In this document: piece by piece, positions 62,874 to 64,000 of the stretch
How positions within the stretch are numbered: position 1 is the stretch's first letter
Layout of the letters: each line of letters begins with the position of its first letter
Program-made: the position numbers and the translations under genes
DNA from: Brucella pseudintermedia
GTDB taxonomy: Bacteria; Pseudomonadota; Alphaproteobacteria; Rhizobiales; Rhizobiaceae
Length of the DNA: 64,000 bases
Direction: 5' to 3'
NCBI RefSeq assembly: GCF_008932435.1
Contig: NZ_WBWE01000001.1
Location: 372,001 to 436,000 of the forward strand
The notes under the pieces: model-generated
What the model saw: the letters and a program-made list of their open reading frames with translations, nothing else
Database searches by the model: none
Told to the model about the DNA's origin: nothing

Positions 62874-64000
62874 ATGAAATGTCTCGCACTGGCAACGGCA
62901 GCGCTTTTTGCGGCCACGGCCATCTCATCGGCGGCGGAAATTTCCGACGGCAAGGTCAAGATCGGTATTCTGAACGACCAGTCCGGCGTCTATGCCGACT
63001 TCGGCGGCAAGTGGTCGTTCGAGGCCGCCAAGATGGCTGCCGAGGATTTTGGCGGCAAGGTGCTCGACGCGCCGATTGAGATCATCACCGCCGACCACCA
63101 GAACAAGCCGGACGTCGCCTCGAACATCGCGCGCCAGTGGTACGACACCGAGCAGGTCGATTCCATCATGGAACTGACGACCTCGTCTGTCGGCCTCGCG
63201 GTGCAGGCGCTGTCGAAAGACAAGAAAAAGATCACGATCAATACCGGCGCCGCTACATCCGAACTGACCGGCAAGCAGTGCACGCCATATGGCTTCCACT
63301 GGGCCTATGACACCCATGCGCTGGCGGTCGGCACCGGCGGCTCCCTCGTCCAGCAGGGCGGCGATACGTGGTATTTCCTCACCGCCGACTATGCCTTCGG
63401 CTATTCGCTGGAAGAACAGACCACGAAATTCGTCGAATCCAAGGGCGGCAAGGTGCTGGGCTCCGTACGCCACCCGCTGTCCACGACGGATTACTCGTCC
63501 TTCCTGTTGCAGGCCCAAGCTTCCGGCGCGAAGGTGGTAGGCCTCGCCAATGCGGGTCTCGACACATCGAATGCGATCAAGCAGGCGGCTGAATTCGGCA
63601 TCGTTGCCGGCGGACAGCGCCTTGCCGCCCTGCTCTTCACGCTTGCCGAAGTGCATGGCCTCGGCCTCGAAGCAGCACAGGGGCTGACGCTGACCGAAGG
63701 CTTCTACTGGGACCGCGACGATGAATCCCGCGCATTCGCCAAGCGTTTCTTCGAGCGCACGGGCCGCATGCCGAACATGATCCAGGCAGGCACCTATTCC
63801 GCCGTCCTTCAATATCTGAAGGCGATCAAGGAAGCGGGCACCGACGAAACCGAAGCCGTTGCCAAGAAGCTGCATGAAATGCCGGTCGAAGACGTCTTCG
63901 CCCGCCACGGCAAGGTCGGCCCCAACGGACGCATGATCTATGACATGTATCTGATGGAAGTGAAAAAGCCTGATGAAAGCAAGGCGCCTTGGGATTACTA
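62874..64000 (+). CDS. Branched-chain-type ABC transporter substrate-binding protein; 3' end cut by window edge
   Basis: At least 375 residues, running to the last base in frame. The signal peptide is MKCLALATAALFAATAISSA before AEISDG. The mature protein follows the LivJ/Periplasmic_6 pattern: KIGILNDQSGVYADFGGKWS, ITADHQNKPDVASNIARQW, and TYSAVLQYLKAIKEAG near the end. GGGAGGAGC precedes the ATG. Permease and ATPase genes are likely just outside the window. The ligand cannot be told; aromatic, amide or branched-chain compounds are all possible in this family. Confidence 0.88.
   Translation, partial: MKCLALATAALFAATAISSAAEISDGKVKIGILNDQSGVYADFGGKWSFEAAKMAAEDFGGKVLDAPIEIITADHQNKPDVASNIARQWYDTEQVDSIMELTTSSVGLAVQALSKDKKKITINTGAATSELTGKQCTPYGFHWAYDTHALAVGTGGSLVQQGGDTWYFLTADYAFGYSLEEQTTKFVESKGGKVLGSVRHPLSTTDYSSFLLQAQASGAKVVGLANAGLDTSNAIKQAAEFGIVAGGQRLAALLFTLAEVHGLGLEAAQGLTLTEGFYWDRDDESRAFAKRFFERTGRMPNMIQAGTYSAVLQYLKAIKEAGTDETEAVAKKLHEMPVEDVFARHGKVGPNGRMIYDMYLMEVKKPDESKAPWDY

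Noticed and set aside
1-64000. CRISPR array, tRNA/rRNA genes, IS elements, prophage
   Set aside because: No regularly spaced repeats, cloverleaf sequences, transposase or phage genes were seen in any part of the window.

Overview
The window looks like part of a Brucella/Ochrobactrum-type alphaproteobacterial replicon. This is inferred from gene content and is not a database match: a near-textbook Ochrobactrum D-aminopeptidase (Ser62/Lys65/Tyr153), a ChvE-GguA-GguB-GguC sugar cluster, the HutF/HutG histidine route, and short palindromic intergenic repeats of a rhizobial style. The content is almost all catabolism, transport and local regulators, with no rRNA, tRNA, phage, IS element or CRISPR seen. 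That would fit the secondary chromosome (chromosome II), but this is an inference. I saw no broken genes; the first and last genes are cut by the window edges.

Layout. 1-5.2 kb: lysine/pipecolate catabolism (FAD oxidase, LysR regulator, HglS-type 2-oxoadipate dioxygenase/decarboxylase, aminoadipate-semialdehyde dehydrogenase). 5.2-6.2 kb: a ~108-nt structured palindrome and purU. 6.4-10.1 kb: N-acetylglucosamine operon (GntR, NagB-II-like, NagA, SIS protein) behind a repeated operator. 10.2-15.5 kb: RND efflux pump with two adaptors (TriABC-like layout). 15.8-18.4 kb: YdeP-like molybdoenzyme coupled to a small winged-helix protein. 18.6-24 kb: lldD, an outer-membrane barrel, then lrp-alr-dadA for alanine catabolism. 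24-26 kb: cupin-type XRE regulator and omega-aminotransferase. 26-35.6 kb: hutFC / hutIHGU-yjiH-hutD around one perfect HutC palindrome. 35.7-36.6 kb: D-amino-acid aminotransferase.

36.7-51.9 kb: a large sugar island. A minus-strand operon holds gguC, galactose/arabinose dehydrogenase, an IlvD/Edd-family dehydratase, dgoK, dgoA and chvE-gguA-gguB. Divergent from it are a second sugar ABC importer (ytfQ-ytfR-ytfT-yjfF type) and a GntR regulator. Together these can import L-arabinose/D-galactose-type sugars and oxidise them to 2-oxoglutarate or to pyruvate plus glyceraldehyde 3-phosphate. The lactonase and the 2-oxoglutarate-semialdehyde dehydrogenase are not evident here.

51.9-64 kb: OsmC and D-aminopeptidase, a DUF72 protein, a ThDP enzyme, an orphan AapJ-like binding protein, and a 1016-residue fusion of an APH/hydroxylysine-kinase-like domain, an M23 peptidase-like domain and a class III aminotransferase (ammoniophospholyase-like) domain. 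A divergent Lrp regulator sits behind an array of phased half-sites. Next come an unannotated 29-residue membrane peptide, a LysR regulator, and a truncated branched-chain-type ABC binding protein divergent from it across a clean TTTGAAC-N7-GTTCAAA site.

The most interesting object is the three-domain fusion. If its kinase and lyase halves act on hydroxylysine, as vertebrate relatives do, the product would be aminoadipate semialdehyde, the substrate of the dehydrogenase and HglS at the other end of the window.
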